Of a DNA stretch of 26,043 nucleotides, positions 25,168 to 26,043 are shown piece by piece. The notes under the pieces are model-generated. The model had not been told where the DNA came from, searched no databases, and worked only from the letters and a program-made list of their open reading frames with translations. The DNA is taken from contig DDYM01000061.1 in NCBI GenBank assembly GCA_002347985.1, positions 1 through 26,043 of the forward strand. Reading direction: 5' to 3'. The position numbers and the translations under genes were made by a program. Every line of letters begins with the position of its first letter. The stretch's first letter is position 1. Origin of the DNA: Bacteroidetes bacterium UBA2234. GTDB taxonomy: Bacteria; Bacteroidota; Bacteroidia; NS11-12g; UBA955.

Positions 25168-26043
25168 TTAATTGAATTTAACCGCACAATAGGTTTTCAA
25201 GAAAAACATACTGTTGATATTGGGGATTGTGTAATTTTTGTTTTTGGCGTCACTTATAGTAATTCTGAACCAAACGACATCGTCTTTAATGTTTTTACTT
25301 CCATCGTAAGTAAAGTGCCATAAGTAATCGCAACTGCCAGAAAATAAGCCGCTGAGTGTTTTGTTTGTACCTTTTAGTAGTGATTGCTCCTTGGTAGGGT
25401 CGAATTTTGAGGGGTCCATTGACCAGTTGATCGTTGCATTGGTGAGATTGGCGATAGGCGTATTGTCGTCGCTCAAAGAAAACCACAAATCCACGTTGTT
25501 ACCCGCGGCTGTTTCAGCCACTTCGTATTTACCCGCGCGAGGCAATGGATTTCCGTTTTGTAATACCTGTACACCAAGTAATTGCGGGGGGAAGTCAACC
25601 GAAGTGGGTGTTCTGCCCAACCAGTCTTTAGCACCGTCATTAATCCATTGGTTGACCCTTGCTATCCAACTGTCTTTCTCGATAGGATATTTACTCGTTG
25701 GCTCCAATGATAGCGGCATAATGCCCGAATTTCCGTTGAGATCTGTTTTTAAGCGATAGGGTAACATGCTTCCCGAGGCATTGTTAGGAATCACTCGGGT
25801 GAGAAAATTTCCAGCAATGTCTTTTTTGATCACTGGCTGCTGAACCAAGGAGTAATAGCTGCTTTCAACGGTCCTAAAATCAGGTTCGAAATTGCCGTCA
25901 TGACAACCACTATTGGCACAAGTTGGTTTGAATAGACCTGCATGAAGTCCCTGTATTGTGTTGTAATTCCAGGTATCTTTCTGTACTACAAGGGTATCTT
26001 TTCCATGAGGATAAGGGTTTTTGATATTGTTTTTATCGTCTTT
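25168..26043 (-). CDS. Partial protein with cytochrome-c-like CX4CH motif (N-terminus beyond the window)
   Basis: The frame is open from the right edge to the TAA at 25168-25170, giving 291 visible codons. About 42 residues in is TCANSGCHDG, a Cys-x4-Cys-His arrangement. Bacteroidota lipoproteins with this CAxSGCH motif are related to cytochrome c domains with a CX4CH instead of a CXXCH site, so heme binding is possible but not certain. Further on are WIARVNQWINDGAKDWLG, resembling the closing helix of such a heme domain, then a beta-rich region (about 125-291). The downstream neighbour is a lipoprotein in the same operon, so an envelope-bound redox or surface role is plausible. A TTG at 25848 is not a start; the frame continues through it. 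Confidence 0.75.
   Translation of the reverse strand, partial: KDDKNNIKNPYPHGKDTLVVQKDTWNYNTIQGLHAGLFKPTCANSGCHDGNFEPDFRTVESSYYSLVQQPVIKKDIAGNFLTRVIPNNASGSMLPYRLKTDLNGNSGIMPLSLEPTSKYPIEKDSWIARVNQWINDGAKDWLGRTPTSVDFPPQLLGVQVLQNGNPLPRAGKYEVAETAAGNNVDLWFSLSDDNTPIANLTNATINWSMDPSKFDPTKEQSLLKGTNKTLSGLFSGSCDYLWHFTYDGSKNIKDDVVWFRITISDAKNKNYTIPNINSMFFLKTYCAVKFN

Noticed and set aside
1..26043. CRISPR arrays, insertion sequences, prophage or a defence system
   Set aside because: No regularly spaced repeats, transposase or integrase motifs, or recognisable defence genes were found on reading both strands. Only the RHS remnant hints at an accessory region, and it lies at the edge.

Overview
The window comes from a member of the Bacteroidota. 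Two secreted proteins carry type IX secretion C-terminal sorting domains, one type A and one type B (gliding-motility-associated). Several promoters match the TTG / TAnnTTTG consensus of that phylum, Shine-Dalgarno sequences are mostly absent, and NuoI and the membrane pyrophosphatase look like Bacteroidota versions. I cannot place it below phylum level from sequence alone.

Layout. 1-184 (minus): a 5'-truncated fragment of an RHS/YD-repeat gene running off the left edge, separated by a strong hairpin terminator from hppA (279-2753, minus), a K+-dependent-type proton-pumping pyrophosphatase with an unusual Cys-rich C-terminal tail. 2862-4901 (minus): a secreted type A sorting-domain protein with a gingipain-like core that seems to lack the catalytic His/Cys. 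From a divergent promoter region, a plus-strand run starts with an OmpA-domain protein (5003) and continues without a gap into nuoI-J-K-L-M-N (6211-12374), the ferredoxin-like and distal membrane-arm subunits of respiratory complex I; nuoA-H are not adjacent. 12382-12978 (minus) is a small predicted outer-membrane protein convergent with nuoN.

13032-16261 (plus) is a serine biosynthesis operon: serC, serA (short form) and a DUF1015 gene carrying a DGHHR motif. Convergent with it are an ArsR-type regulator (16258-16590) and an NfsB-like nitroreductase (16655-17284), both minus; a long imperfect palindrome covers the arsR promoter. A stand-alone tRNA-Val(TAC) with its own promoter and terminator follows, then an M42 metallo-aminopeptidase and an LpxL-like acyltransferase as a two-gene operon. 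The right end is a compact minus-strand run: a CX4CH cytochrome-like protein cut by the window edge, a small lipoprotein, a 1166-residue CUB/Ig-like/PKD protein with a type B sorting domain, and rqcH of ribosome quality control.

The window is mostly core genome: energy conservation (PPi-driven pumping and complex I), serine synthesis, envelope biogenesis and translation rescue, with type IX cargo proteins in between. No CRISPR array, insertion sequence, prophage or recognisable defence system was seen. No gene-free stretch exceeds about 200 bases; the longest are 17285-17483 and 17559-17754, around the tRNA. The most unusual items are the Cys-rich tail on the pyrophosphatase, the OmpA gene joined to a partial nuo operon, the RHS remnant, the palindrome over the arsR promoter, and several promoters placed so close to start codons that leaderless mRNAs are implied.
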